A stretch of 64,000 bases of DNA, from NCBI RefSeq assembly GCF_041146395.1, contig NC_090990.1, positions 48,157,501 to 48,221,500 of the forward strand, read 5' to 3'. This DNA is from Eulemur rufifrons (Eukaryota; Chordata; Mammalia; Primates; Lemuridae). A program made the position numbers and the translations under genes. Of this stretch, positions 38,576-55,638 are shown one piece after another; positions within the stretch are counted from its first letter, which is position 1; every line of letters starts with the position of its first letter. A model generated the notes under the pieces. That model was not told the origin of the DNA and searched no databases. It was given only the letters and a program-made list of their open reading frames with translations.

Positions 38576-39257
38576 GACCCCCTAGAAAGTGATGTCCCCA
38601 CCTTCATTCACTGCCTTTACAGCTGGACATCCTAGTTTGGTCAGACCATGTAACTGACAAAGATCTTAATGATGAGACGGACTGAGAATAACCATTTCTC
38701 TTCTCCTCTTAAAAGCCCAGGAATCCCATCACATGTTGTGTATTGGATGGAGGGCCAACCGCTGCCTGACACAGGGCTTACGGGGGGCAGGGGGGCGGCG
38801 CAGTTCCCATTGGAATCTTGGTGGAAGGGCGTCCCTAGGGCTGTGGAGGGCAGCAGCCCTGGGTTGGGGTCAGTGAGGCATGATCCCTTGTGAGGCTGCC
38901 ATAAATCTTGCTTGTTTTTCCATTTTCCACCACAAGAGGGAAACATACAACCATGAATGATGTGAAGATAGAGCCATTCTTTTAACTGGTCCTCTTTTTG
39001 CCAAGGGCTTTTAATACTTTACTCCTGGTAAGAGGTATGTATGGGAAATTCTTCTGTTAGGTCCAAAGGAAGATTCTTAGGGCGTTTAAATGAAAATTTT
39101 CTTGAGAATGCTCCAAAAAGGAAATAAGATAGGTGAGATACATAGGAAAATTTGATATGAACCATATAAAATGCTGTTTTTATAGATCAGAATGTGTCTT
39201 CAGGTTGGGGAGATTGTTTTGAGACTTGTCCATGTGGATTAAGAAGGGCATTTCTGA

Positions 39258-39568
39258 GCACTCTGGGAGGCCGAGGCGGGTGGATCGTTTCAGCTCAGGA
39301 GTTCGAGACCAGCCTGAGCAAGAGCGAGACCCCATCTCTACTAAAAATAGAAAGAAATTAACTGGACAACTAAAAATGTGTAGAAAAAATTAGCCAGGAA
39401 TGGTGGCACATACCTGTAGTCCAAGCTACTAGGGAGGCTGAGGCAGGAGGATAGCTTGAGCCCAGGAGTTTGAGGTTGCTGTGAGCTAGGCTGACGCCAT
39501 GGCACTCTAGCCTGGGCAACAGAGTGAGACTATCTCAAAAAATAAAAAAAAATTAAAAATTAAAAAAA
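39258..39568 (+). repeat. 5'-truncated lemur-type Alu, sense
   Basis: Begins at gagcactctgggaggccgag, so about 35 bp of the usual 5' end are missing. It continues through the extended linker, second arm and A-rich tail. The target-site duplication aagaagggcatttctg lies at about 39242-39257 and 39570-39585. Confidence 0.92.
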
Positions 39569-40889
39569 AAAAGAAGGGCATTTCTGGAGGTGGGGAATGC
39601 CTTCCATGGCTTCCCTCTCCCTCACCGACTGCTCATTGCTCCCTTGTGAGCTCCCAGATGAACACTTTTTTAACTCTATTTTTTAATGATTTGTTGACTT
39701 ATCTATATCTCTTTCTAGACCAGAAATTTCTTGGCACCTTGAGTCTTTGTCATCTTCCCATGGTGCACTGTGCCTGATGAAATGAGTGCAGTAGACCAAT
39801 TTATATAGTAAATATTGGATAGATGGGTGGGTGAGCAGACGGGTCACTGACCGATGCATGCTGAAGAATGCACACTCTCCGAGGCAGCTGGTTTGTGTGT
39901 TTTTATTTCAAAATCTAGTTCAGGAGGCTTTTTGGACCTGGGATTCTGTACGGCTCTAAGCCATCTGGCCCTTGTAGTTCTTCTGGCCTTGAGTCTTCTT
40001 CATACTTTGATGTAACTTTTCCTTTTCTTTAAAGAGCATTTCCTAACTCTACCAAAACACATGTGGACGACGGCCTGCCTCAGTGGCTGCATATGGAACA
40101 CAGCTGCGTGTTTTCAGATTCGGGGCAGTACTGAAAGCCAGCACTCACCCAGGGCCCACAAAGCACCAGAACCAGCCAGCGCTGAGCTCTTTACATTTAG
40201 TAACACATCACATCTTTAGATACCAAACCATGCAGGAGGTACTATTTTCAATCCCGATTTTCAAGGTGAGAAAATGGAGGCCTGAAGAGCTTAAGTACCT
40301 TGCCCAAGGCCACCAGCCAGTGTGGTACTCTACCTGTCTCCCTTCCGTCTTCAGAGGGCAATAAGGGGGGTAGTTTCCTCTCTTCCTCTTCTTGCCTGTA
40401 TGGGACGGCAGGTGGAGCCTGAGTCAGAGCTGGCAAAAAGGACCCAGGCCCTCCCGAGCCCAGGGCAACACTGTGAAGAGATGCGAGGGGTCACAAGTAA
40501 CAGAAGGCCAGTCAGACTCCAGTGAGGTCCCCTGAGGACCGCAGCCCCAGGACTGTGAGCTTAGAGGGGCGTCTCCTGGCAGCCTGGGCAGGGGGCCGGT
40601 TGGGCCTCCCTGAGCCGGCCTGGGCAGTTATTCTGGTCTCCCGTGTCTGTCTCTGCACATCTGCTCCATTTCCCTCTCGCTCTGCTGGCCCACGTGGCCA
40701 TAGAAGTTGAGTTTTTTGTAGTGATTTTATTTGCAAATTCATATATTCAAACTCTTATAAATATTTCAAATTTATACATCAAATGTTTTATGTCCTTTTA
40801 AAATTCTTTGTCTAATAAGCAAAACTTTTAAAGTATTGAAGTTCTCATATAATGTAACAGCAGCCACCTGCTTGGGGCATACTACACAA

Positions 40890-41100
40890 GCCCTGGTTTC
40901 AGAGCTGTCTGTGTGTTACTTCATGCAGTCACAACTACAAGTGAGACGGGGAAACTGTCCTTGTCCCATCTTTACAGATGAGGAAATGGAAGCACAAAGA
41001 GGTTGAATGACTTGTCCAAGGTCACACAGTGACCCACAGAGCAGGGATTCAGACCCTAGCAGGCTGGCCTGACAGTCCATTCCCTTAAATACTACAGTAT
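40890..41100 (+). repeat. L2/MIR-like fragment
   Basis: ccatctttacagatgaggaa, gaatgacttgtccaaggtca and gcagggattcagaccctagc are the usual MIR/L2 3' block. Confidence 0.7.
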
Positions 41101-42369
41101 ACTGTCTGCATCTAATGACTTAACTTATAAATAGAATGCAGTCCAAGTTGCCTTGACTGTTCCACTAATGTTTATGATTTTGATAAAATTCTCTTACTTC
41201 TTTAAACTTAAAATCCCAAGTCTAGATAAGTTACTCAGCTGCACATTATAAACTAGAATCACAAGGCTAGTCTTTAGATAAGCTAATATCCCACATCTCT
41301 TAAATGTACTTAAAATACCAAATATACCTAGATTTTCCCCAAACTTATGCCAAAAAGTTTGATTTATTATCTATATACTGTGAGATATCCTTCTTCATCT
41401 CCATACTTAATTCTAAATCTATGTTTTAAAATGATTTAACAAATCATTCTCTCGTCCCAAGTGATTAGGAGTTACCTTTCCAGTTGAATCAGGGTGACAT
41501 TGCCGGCTGGATGAGGTGCAGGCTGGCCAGGGCTCCGGATGTGGAACCACCCCGGCCCAGAATCCCGGTGCCAATGGGGTGTCTCAAGTGGCTATGTGTG
41601 TGTTCATAGCCCGTGTTCCCTAGTTCTCAGGTCTGATGCAGCTGCAACCCCCGCCTACTTGAGAAGATTCATCTAACCTATTTTCTGCTTGATTCTATTC
41701 TGAATTCTTTTCTGATTCTTCCCATACATCCAGGCCACACCTCTTAGAGATGTAAGATGTTGCTGACCCAGAGTTGGACCCTGCCTAGCTCTCACATGTT
41801 TTATGTATCGTCTGGCTGTCAGCAACAGTCCTCTGGAAATTCTCATGACACGATCGTCCTTACCCCATAGCAGCCCAACTTTCTAGTTCAAGGGCTAACG
41901 GAATCTGGCTAGTATACTTTTGAGTGCCAAGTCTAGGCTCCAAGGAGAGAAGCCATGAGTGGTACAGCTTTGGTCAGGTGTCCAGCCCAGGTGATCATGG
42001 CCTGGAGTCAGGGTCCTCTAGTAGAAACGTGGCCCAGGAGTCCACTCTTGTGGAGTGGGGTTGGGGACAGTTCTCAGGGAAGAAGGGGAACTAGTAGAAG
42101 GCCCTATGAGGAGAAGTCATCAGAGGAAAGAGAGGCTGTTCAGGGAGTATCTTCATGGTAGAAGAGAAAAAAGCAACAGTGCTCCAGCTGGCCCAGGGAC
42201 TCGAGTTGAAGTTGTGTGTAGCAGGCTGGCAGGGGCACAGTGCCGAATGGGATCATGTTGACCAGCATCCTCAAACCCACCCCTGTGAGGAGGGAATCCT
42301 TTTTGCAAACCTTGATTAATCTTTTTCCAGTCTTTTATTCTCCAAGCCATTCAAGGCACCATTTCTAGC

Positions 42370-43060
42370 TAATCAGCTTTCCCAAAATATACTGATTTAT
42401 GTTCTTCCTGCTTAAAAATCTCTGTAGCTCCCCAGTGCCTACAAAATAAACTTTAGCATGATTCGTGAGACCCTATAGTCCTGCCCCAACTATTTCTTCT
42501 GTCTCATCCCTGTCACTGCAACCTCTCAAGAGCCACAGCTCTGTAAATACACCTGCAGGACAGCACCAAGGCCACCAAGCCGTGATGCTCCTTTGTGCTG
42601 TGAACTTCATGAGAACAAAGGCCCATCTCCTGTGTTTCTACCCCTGCCCTCACTCAGAATGTGAAAAAGTAATGATTCATATATTTACATCATTTTCCAG
42701 TTCACAAAGGCTTTTCAGTGAGGTGATCTTCACAAACATCTGGTGAGGCAGGTGTCACCCCACTTTAGAGATGAGGAAATTGAGGCTCAGAGGGGTGAGG
42801 GAGGTAACATTTATTGATACTCTGCTGTATGCCAGACATAGTACCAGGTGTTTTCACTCGGTACCTGTTTTCAATACTCCGAACAACCGTGAGAGCTCTC
42901 CCCATTTTACAGGCTCAGATCGGCTAAGTAACTTGCTCAAGATTACACCTCCCCTACATTTTAGAGGCAAAGATTTGAGCCCTAATTGTGTCTGCCTCCT
43001 GAACCTGTGCTCTTTCCATTGTAGCACAGCGCCTAGCCTGGGCATTTACTACCTGCTTAG
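42370..43060. repeat. Two L2/MIR-type fragments
   Basis: About 42380-42620 looks like antisense L2 (ttaaaaatctctgtagctcc; cctgcaggacagcaccaagg). About 42690-43050 is sense L2/MIR (tagagatgaggaaattgagg; acatttattgatactctgct; ccattttacaggctcagatc). Confidence 0.55.
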
Positions 43061-44908
43061 CTATTGCTGGTTGGAGGAATGAATGACTGTTTCCCAGCTT
43101 GTGTTCCCCACCCCTGGGGACAAACACTTCAAGCACTGTGGGGCAGGCCTCTGCAGCCATCACTACTGGAGGGCCTTGGGCCGGGGGTCTGAGGATAACT
43201 CTGCTGCTTTTAGCCAAATTAGCAGCTTGCTTTCTAGTGCTTGTGCCTAGAAATGGCTTAGCAGGTCCGTCCCTTATGCCCAATGCTATGGAATTTGCTA
43301 AAAAAAAAACCAAATAGAATTCTTGATATGAAGAGATGAACCTGCTCAGGCCCTGGGTCCAGCCCTTGTAGGGGGCCTAGGACATACTAGTTAGCTGCCC
43401 AAGAAATACTTGTTGGTGGAAAGAAAGAAAGATGGAATAAATAAAGGATTGGCAAGCCTGTGGCTTCTGCTGTGTTTGACTAGGTAGGTACCATTGCCGA
43501 TGAGAACAGGAGCTGGAGTCTTTGCGAGGCTGGGAGCGAAGGGGTTCATAACTCTGCCATCGTGAAATTGATTGGACCCAAGACCAGTATGAAAGTTCCT
43601 TGTCTGGAGGGAGTAATCTTTAAATCCCCCATATGGTTTAAATGTAATTTGTGTCATTGTGAAGGAGTACTGGCAATGCGGGCGAATTCATTAGGCCAAA
43701 TTGGGTTCGCTATGCTCGGCAGGAACCTTTCTGAAGATGAAGTTCAACCTTTGCTGGAGAGCTCAAACAAATGAGTTTCTTAATAGCTGCCCCACTTAGT
43801 CTGAGCGTCTTAGGAAGCTTAATGTTTTTAATGCCTCTTCTTTTCTCCCATACTTCACAGTCCATCTAACATTGCTGCTTCTGGTAATATTTTTATATGG
43901 GGTTTTGAGTTCTATAGTGTTCATAAAATTATGACTCAGGCCCGTTTTTAGAATAGAAGCTTTTCTAGGGTAAGGATTGTGTCCTTTTAGTTTAGCTTTG
44001 CACATTGACAAACATCATGCCCAGCACATGTGGTTGCTTAAAATGTTACTCTCATAGTCCCAGCTTCAGAAAGAGTTTCACTGTGAGAGTGGCAGACTGC
44101 CGGCAGAGAACATGCTGGAATGTGGTGTGTTGGGTGGGCAGAGAGGCTCCGGTTGGGGACACTGGAGACCCCTCATGCCCAGGTGCCCCTGAATTTACCC
44201 TGGGATTTCAAGATCTCATTAAGAAAACTCCCAATTACGTGGCTGGTTGCTCTGTTATTCCAATGAAGACATTATTGAAATGATATTTCATAAATCTGGA
44301 TCTATTATTGGATATGTCAAGACGCATATGCCAGCCTAATTTGCAAGCCCACATAAAACCAGAGAAAACTTGGCACAGAATTTTAAAAATGCATTTTGTA
44401 GTAAGTTAAAAAACAGTGGGTATATTAGTTGTTAATAAAGCAAGCTTGCTTTTTAAATTAATTTCTAAAGAATTTTACTTTAAAAACTAATTATGAGCCA
44501 AAACAAGCTATAGAAAGTAGTTGTCTTTTAGCCAGCTGGTTTTCTACTTAATAAATGTGTCTTGTGAAGTGTTTTAATGTTATGTCTTGAGATATTCCGT
44601 GCACATCAGCCAGCTCCATTTGTCATTTGAAGGGGACCCTTGCCAGTGGCCTACTTTCCACTCACAGGCCTGTTAGCTCTGCTGGTCTTGTGCAAATCAA
44701 CCCCTGAACACGAAGCGTTCTTGCCTAACAGAGAGGGTCATCGGCTGTTCCCAGTGCCTGTCTATGTCCGGACCTTGTTTGACAAGTCAGTAGAAAAAGA
44801 CTCAGATCTTGATTCCCAAGGGATGATTCCCTTTTCCCTTGGAAACTTTGACTCAGTGCATGTCAGACTCCACAAAGACGGGGCATGATTAGTCCTGGTT
44901 TACTTTTT

Positions 44909-45241
44909 TTTTTTTTTTTTTGAGACAGGGTCTCGCTTTGTTGCCCGGGCTAGAGTGAGTGCCGTGGCATCAGCCTAGCTCACAGCAACCTCAAACTCCT
45001 GGGCTTAAACGATCCTACTGCCTCAGCCTCCCGAGTACCTGGGACTACAGGCATGCGCCACCATGCCCGGCTAATTTTTTCTTTATATATATTTTAGTTG
45101 ACCAGATAATTTCTTTCTATTTTTAGTAGAGACGGGGTCTCGCTCTTGCTCAGGCTGGTCTTGAACTCCTGAGCTCAAACAATCCACCCGCCTCGGCCTC
45201 CCAGAGTGCTAGGATTACAGACGTGAGCCACCGCGCCCGGC
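44909..45241 (-). repeat. Lemur-type Alu SINE, antisense
   Basis: Full-length, ending cgcgcccggc. The perfect 15-bp target-site duplication cctggtttacttttt lies at 44894-44908 and 45242-45256. Among the best preserved Alus here, hence young. Confidence 0.95.
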
Positions 45242-45899
45242 CCTGGTTTACTTTTTAAGCATCTTTAACAAGTTCACCGAAACCTTGACAATGGAGCTTG
45301 TTAATTGGCAACTTCTGAACCAGATAAACAACACACATGTGTGTATTTTAATAGATTATTAATAAAACCTCAGGGATCAAATGGGATTGGATATTAAATT
45401 TATTCAGGTAAAATGTTTTTTAACATCTTAGGTTCTTCAAATGCAAAGGACTTAAACTGCTTCTCTAAAGACATTTTCTTAAAAGTGAAGAACATTTAAA
45501 ACTGGGAAAATTTGAAAAGTTAATCTTATGTTCATTTTATTTTTCTAAATAATAGCTTGATCCAACCTCATGCACTCAGAAAAACATACATGCCCCTGCC
45601 CCCATTCTGCCTACGGTTTCGAGGATTTGGTGCATCCTCATCCCCACGTGTTAGTAAATTCAAAGGAATGACCAAGCTGTTGTTAATCCAGGGCATGTTT
45701 AAAGATATCTATTCTTCTAGAAGTGAATACTATGTTGTTAAATCTTTGGTGGCCAATGAATCTGTCTGTTAGATGATTTTTTTTTTTCTAACTGGGATTG
45801 CACGTGGGAAGTAGAAAATCCCTTGGGTATCAAAGTGACGGTGATGTAAGAAAACCAGGGGTAACTGAGATCCCTCACTTCCATTTTAAGATTGACCTT

Positions 45900-46774
<875 letters not shown>

Positions 46775-49218
46775 TGATAAGTATTATTACATTTCTGGCT
46801 CTCCAGATAATCCCTTAATTTTGCAGAAATATACAAACATGCAAAGATTTGTATGTGGTATACACCTCAATTCTACTAACATCCAGTTTTAAGTTTCATT
46901 GTGACTTAGGAGATTGTTGAGTTGTGAAAATACTCTAATAATTATAGTAGTCACACTGGGATATTAGAATGTATAATAAGTTCAGCTTCTTATGTGTTGT
47001 ATGCTATTCTTGTGCTTGCAGAAGTACCTGTTGCTTTTTAGACATTTAAAGCATACTCTCAGCCTTAAGCTGTTTTATCTACATTCTAACTAGCTTCAAG
47101 GGGCACCCTATCCTATGTAAGAGGGCTCTAATGAATGGTGGAGAGAGGAGGATTTTGTTTTCTTTCAATGGCTTCCTTGTTGAAGTTCAGTCACTTGTCA
47201 AACAGGAAAACAAAAGCCAGGGCATGCTGTTGTTTATGGATCCTGGTAGTCATGCAGAAATGCTGGGAGGGGCTTGGAAAATGTTAGGTGTGAGCCTTCC
47301 AAGAGGACCTGTTACAGGGGCACCTGCTTATAATGACCTTGGACACAAAGAAGCCCTGTGCATGGTGAATTTGTGCATCAGGGTAGAGATAATAACTCCT
47401 GTAAGAATATAATATAAGGAGGCTCTGGTAAAGCTCTGCATCGTGAACAACTGTGTTGGCCGGATTAAGCAAATGAGAAGGGATATTGCACCAGAAAGCA
47501 TTGATCTTGATAATCTAACAATTTGCACAGCCTACTGATTTACAGGAAGGTGGGCATCAGGACATTGCTGTTTTTGCTCTGCCAATTCCTCTGCAGGATC
47601 AAAAATATGTTTTTAGTGTTTTAGATAATACTTAGCAATAATTTGAAGCATCCAGTCCTTCAGTATCCACAAATTTTACAAATCTATTATATTTCTTTTC
47701 TGGAAGAGATTGTGATTCTGACAACATAAAATTTAGTGTTACAACCAAATGTGTTGGGCATTTATTTTCAGTCTCTTTTAATACTATGCCAAGCAGGTGT
47801 GTTTGTAAAAACCAGATTAAAACAAAACAAAACACACCGCCACCTAAATGTAAAAATGTTTGTAGATCCTCTTGTTTATAATGAGTTTTCCTTTGATGTG
47901 CAGTTTCAGAATCTGAATGCCTCTCATGTAAAAATTGCTGATAAAGCACTCAAACATGAAATTATTATGAAGCATACACATTTTTAAGATAAAATGTGAC
48001 ATGCTATAAATTTTATCTTTGAGGAGAGCTGCAAAGGGAATGGTATTAGGATGCTTTTAATCTTTTGAGAGGGAACGATGGAACATTATTTCTCTGCATG
48101 TATCTGGACTGTTGACTGGATCTGGCACACTGTCCCCTTTGCTGTGATAGATTTGGCTTCATTTCATTCTTGTGTGGAGCCGAAGGATGTGGAAGAGGTG
48201 GTAGGAATGTGTAATTCAGGCAGACCTCATCGATTTTCTCAGATTTACTGTGTGAAGGTTTGCTAAATAATACATTTAAATGATGATAATTGACTGAGTA
48301 TGGTGGCTGCCTATTTGTTAGAGCTGTGGCAGCCCAAGCAGTATTTTTAAGTCTTTTCAAGGACATTCCTTATTAAAAATAGTGTTGCATTTAAAACAGC
48401 CATGCTGTCCAACTGAAGTACTTAAAACATTTAGTAGACGGATAAAACCCTTTAATCTGATAAAAACCTATGAAATTCTAAAGAATTTGATTTCTTCCTT
48501 TTCTAACATATCTTAAATTCTGACTACTTCAACATCCCTTTGAGTGTACATATGACTGCAGGGAGGAAATCTAAAGGAAGGATAATTAGTGACACAGATT
48601 TTGGCAAAAGTCAGTGTTCCTGCCTCACCTCCACTCCACCCATGAGGCAATTCTTGGAGGACTTTTCAGCCCACTCTGCTAAATAGAGATCATTTCACTT
48701 TTTTCTCTTTAGCGTACTTTTATCTGGTGCATTTATGTATTATAGAATATAATTTGCCTTCTTAAGAAGTTTCTCTTTGTTCTTATTTGCATGGAGCTAT
48801 CTGCTTTTACAGGACATTTTAATGCACAAAATGAGATATTGTGGGTCCCATTTAGATTATTGATATCTCATTTGGTCCCCAGAGCTCTAAACTTAGAGGT
48901 AAGTTTAGAGATGAGAGCAGAACCGGTGTGTATGCCTAGCAGGACAAAGAAAATGGAACTTGGGTTTTTTTTTTTTTTTTTAATGAAACATAAGAAAACA
49001 CCAAGCCCTATTTTCAATTAAAAGGAAAATTTTAAAGTTTGTTCCCTGCCATGTTTGCCTATTAAATGTTTGGGGAGCAATGAGGTACCCATTTTGGTGG
49101 CAAGACCTGAGTTATAAGGAAGGAAGTAGTGGGAGGGGAGGGCAGACAGGAGAGGCCGTTTGATCATCGACTCTAAGCGCCAGGCTCACGGTGTTATCTC
49201 TAACTCGAGAGCCAGGGA

Positions 49219-49620
49219 AGGTAAAATACACATAACATCAAATTTATCATTTTAACCACTTTCAGTGTGTGGTTCAATGACATTAATTACATTCACTGTG
49301 TTGTACAATCATCACCACTATCCATCTCCACAACTTTATCACCCCAAACAGAAACTCTGACCCATTAAATAATCCCTCCCATTCCCCCTCCGTCCAGCCG
49401 TGGTAACCTCTAATCTCCTCCCTGTCTCTATGAATTTGCCTAGTCTAGGTACCGCGTGTAAGGAGAATCGTACAATACTTGTCCTTTTGCATCTGGCTTA
49501 TTTCACTAAGCATAATGTTTTCAAGGTTTATCCACATTGTAGCATGTGTCAGAATTTCATTCCTCTTTTTTTAAGTTAAAAACATCTATCCTGTATATGT
49601 GCTTCCAATCACATCCATAT
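49219..49620 (-). mobile_element. L1M 3' end fragment, antisense (first of two)
   Basis: taaaatacacataacatcaa, tcattttaaccactttcagt, gtacaatcatcaccactatc and gtttatccacattgtagcat are the antisense L1M 3' UTR and end of ORF2. Confidence 0.82.
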
Positions 49621-49674
49621 CTGTAGATAGCAATGTCATCTTTGAATAGTAAACAATTTTTAAAAAAGAATTAA

Positions 49675-50225
49675 TCGTGATAAAAACACATAATAAAATT
49701 TACCATCCTAACCACTTTTAAGCGCACATTTCAGCAGTGTTAAGTATATTCACATTGTTGTGCAACGTATCTCTAGAAATTTTTCATCTTGCCAAACCGA
49801 AACTCTATACCCACTGAACAACAATTCCCCCATTTGTCCCTCCTCTGAGCCCCTGGCAACCACCATTGTACTTTCTGTTTCGTGATTTTGACTACTTTAG
49901 ATGCCTTAGATTCCATGTAGGTGGAATCATGCAGTATTTGTCTTTTCATAACTGGCTTATTTCAGTTAGTATAGTGTCCTTAAGGTTCATTCGGGTTGTA
50001 GCACATGCCCAGATTTCCCTCTTCTTTAAGGCTGAATAATATTCCAGTGTATGTATGTACAACCTTTTGTTTACCTATTCACCTGATGATGCACATTTGA
50101 TTTGCTTCCCCCTTTTGGCTTTTGTGAGTAGTACTGCTATGAACATCGGTGTGTAAGTGTCTGTTTGAATCCTGCTTTCAATTCTTTAGGTATATATCTA
50201 GAAGTGGAATTTCTAGATCATATGG
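49675..50225 (-). mobile_element. L1M 3' end fragment, antisense (second of two)
   Basis: Repeats the same order as 49219-49620 (accatcctaaccacttttaa; attcacattgttgtgcaacg; tggcaaccaccattgtactt) and extends further into ORF2 (gaatggaat-type block to tctagatcatatggta). Two separate old L1 insertions lie in tandem, about 55 bp apart. Confidence 0.82.
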
Positions 50226-52329
50226 TATAGGGAAGGTTTTTGAGTAGAATAAGGGCACAGAATTATGGTTTAGAAAGATGAACTAGGTGGGCCTGAGTAC
50301 ATAGGATGGATTCAGCTGGGGTAGAGCAAGGGAGGTTCAGGTGGGAGAGAGGCGGGGGAGATTGAATTAGGAGCTGTTGCCGTGGTCCAGACATTTTTGA
50401 GGGAAGAAGGGTAATAGAGCAGTATCTCCCCTATGTCAGGTTGAGGAGTAATATTCTTAAGGTGATTCACAAGAAAGAGTTTGCTCTGGAAGAGGAAGGT
50501 TTTGGTCAAATGTACCTCTTTTTGGGCTCAAGAGAGAGAAGCTACCATGGATTTACTGCTTCTATCTCTCGACTTTCCTTCTTACCTTTAGCCCTGGTAT
50601 AATTGTCTCAACCTGGAACCATTGCTGACAGCAGATCTTACCGTAAGGAACAGTAGAATTAAGGGGTGACTTGGGTGGTGTTGCTTAATGTTTGTCAGCC
50701 TCTCCTTTAACACTAAATACATACACATTCTAAGTAAAAGTTGGTGGGCTTGATGTGCAAATACAATTTCCAGATAACTCCAGAAGCCACTCTGGGTGAT
50801 TAACACCCCTAAGTCCCCACTATGGAAATTGTGAAACTGCCCAAACATAGGCTTTTATTCTCATCACAACCACACCTGGCAACATCTGGAAGGGTGAGAC
50901 GTCACCATTCCCACTGTATTGAGTCAGGAGATTTCAGTACCTTCCCCACGTATGGCCACTAATGTGCTGTGTGACCTTGTCATGTCATCCGTCCCAGTGT
51001 CTGCTGTAGCACCTTTCCATCAGTGCTTATTATTGCTGTTCATTGGGTGCCAGAATGAATGAATGGGCAGGATTGTGATCACTCTGGACCCCAGCTTCCT
51101 CATGTATGCAGTGGGACTTGGGAGGAGCCAATGGGAGAATGGATTGAAAGTGCTGTGGGATATAAAAAGCACTCTGCGGCTCATTAATAAGCATCAGGAT
51201 TGATCCCGCACCATCTGCAGGTTCCTCTAGTCTAAAAAGGAGCCTACTTACAGCACCTACTCTGGTGGTTACCATTTCTTGGGGAAGGCAGGACAAAACA
51301 AATACATTAGGGCAGCTGCAATGAAAATTGTTCGGAGATAGACATGAGAGCCAAGAGGTGACTGAGATGAACCCCTGCTTCCTGGGAGGGGTTGGTGGTT
51401 TTCAGTGACTTATGGGAGGGTGGCAATGCTGAGTCTCAGAAAAACTCCCCATTTTATAAGTCTTTTTTATTATATGTAGCAAGTCACATCTTCAAGTATG
51501 TCAGAGGAACTGTCAGGATGTTTGCTTTATTTTCCAACTTGGGTCATGGTGAAACAGATATAAATTACTGTCATTTTAGCGCAAAAAGGTTTAGGAGCTG
51601 TGCTGATACCATCTGTGAGAGAGATGGGAAGAGTTAAGAATGAAGCAAAAGTCCCACCTGCAGTCCTTTCATGTAGGTGGTTTAGTCAGTAATATAACGA
51701 CTCCCAGCATTCTTGTCTTAGGTCTGGGAGGTAACCCAGGTACACCCTAACATGGGTAGGTGTGTCTTGCTTTGAGAAAACCCACTATATGAAAAACCCA
51801 AGATGACCAGAAAGATAAATTTACAAGATGCATTTTATAATGTCCCTGATATAAAGTTTGCCCATTTTACTTTTCAGAAATTTTACTTTACAAAAGCCTT
51901 CTCTTTGTATAGAATCCCTTTAACTAGCTAAACTTATATCCTCTCTCCCATTGCGGATTGAAAGTGTGATTGAATTGGATAAAAATGTGGGCTTTCTCAT
52001 GATCTTTCAATGTATCCAAATTACGAACCTGCTCTGGAAAGGCTCCGTCTGGAAGATGCTGTTTTCTTGCCAGAGCCTTACAGCACCCCTGAAACACACA
52101 CTCTTCTCGAACTACAAAGTCCCAAAAACTATCTGAAGGAATGGCTTCGTTCCACAATGCTGATTCAATAATATGGTGGAGACATTCAAGCTGTAAATGT
52201 TCATTAAAGAAAATCTTTTCTCGTCCAGTAGAATATTTCTTTGTACGTCTGCCTGTTGTTCTGGTGTTTCTGTGCAATGGCTCTAGATTTATTGATGTTA
52301 AAGTGTGGGCTCTGGGTTTCTTCTCCTAG

Positions 52330-52590
<261 letters not shown>

Positions 52591-52837
52591 TAGCAGGAGG
52601 GCTGTTTGCTTTATTTCTTCATTTTGGTGACAGTGAAATGATTCTCATTCTGCTGTACCTGGATTTGAAGAGCCATGTGCAAATCATCACTAACATATTT
52701 CCCTTTAGAAAAAGTCCTGATGCTCTGCTGCCTGAATGATGACATGGTACATGTGCTGGTGAAGGGGAACTGATGAACTTTGGATTCTTTGTGTTTTCAT
52801 CTGAGCTGCACAAAGTGACCTACTGTTTGCTGTTTGA

Positions 52838-54602
<1,765 letters not shown>

Positions 54603-55170
54603 TAAGAGTCCCCTCTCTCAAAGATGGGAGGTTGCTCTCTATTATGTGTATCATGATGCTTTAACAAGCCTCTGCTCAAGTCTCTCTCTGACAGTTTTTA
54701 AACAGAGTTATTTTGCAACCTTTTCCAAGCAGTATTCACACAGATAAAAATCTAATTGTATGTATCAAAAATAGTAGCGCCATTCCTCATGGTAAGCTAG
54801 CGTGAAGGTCAGTGTTTCCACATTAAGCATCAGGTTTTGAGTAACATGCAACTGTTGTTGTGGGCTCTCCCTCCCACTCGGAAGATACCGCTCATTCTTC
54901 TGCACACCCCAGTGTATTTCTGAGGGAGAAACGTATTTGCTTGATGTGGTGAACATGCCCCTGAGTCCTGAACCCAAACTCACCTGCCCTTACTTGCTCT
55001 TTTTCTTAGAAGAGGGGAAAAAGCAAGCTGAGAACTAAATTCAGGAAAAACAGGCTGTGTATCTCCTTCTCTGTGGGTTGTGTGGTCAGGTCAGTAGAGA
55101 CGGCAGCCATCATTGTGAACCAGGGCCATGGAGGAATAGGAGAATTCCTGAGCACTTAGATCGTCCATAT

Positions 55171-55638
55171 CTGTGGTCCCCAACCCCTGGGCCACAACCT
55201 GTACTGGGTCCATGGCCTGTTAGGAACCTGGCCACACAGCAGGAGGTAAGTGGTAGGCGAGTGGGGTGAAGCTTCATCTATATTTATAGCTGCTCCCCAT
55301 CACTCGCTTCACTGCCTAAGCTTCTCCTCCTGTCAGATCAGCGGTGGCGTTAAATTCTCATAGGAGCACAAACCCTACTGTAAACTGCGCATGCGAGGGA
55401 TCTAGGATGCTAGCTCTTTATGAGAATCTAATGCCTGATTAGAGGTGGAGCTGAGGCGGGTAATGCTAGCGCTGGGGAGTGGCTGCAAATACAGATTATC
55501 ATTAGCAGAGAGGTTTGACAGCACAATAAATGTAATGCGCTTGAATCATCCTGAAACCATCTTCCCACCACCCCGGTCCATGGAAAAATTGTCTTCCATG
55601 AAACCAGTCCCTGGTGCCAAAAAGGTTGGGAACCACTG
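55171..55638. mobile_element. hAT-type nonautonomous DNA transposon (468 bp)
   Basis: Terminal inverted repeats ctgtggtccccaacc (left) and ggttgggaaccactg (right; its complement reads cagtggttcccaacc). It is flanked by 8-bp near-duplicates gtccatat (55163-55170) and gtctataa (55639-55646), the target length of hAT elements. The interior contains tgtcagatcagcggtggcgt and gaactgcgcatgcgaggga-like text common to a widespread mammalian family. It is non-coding; the exact family name is not asserted. Confidence 0.82.
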
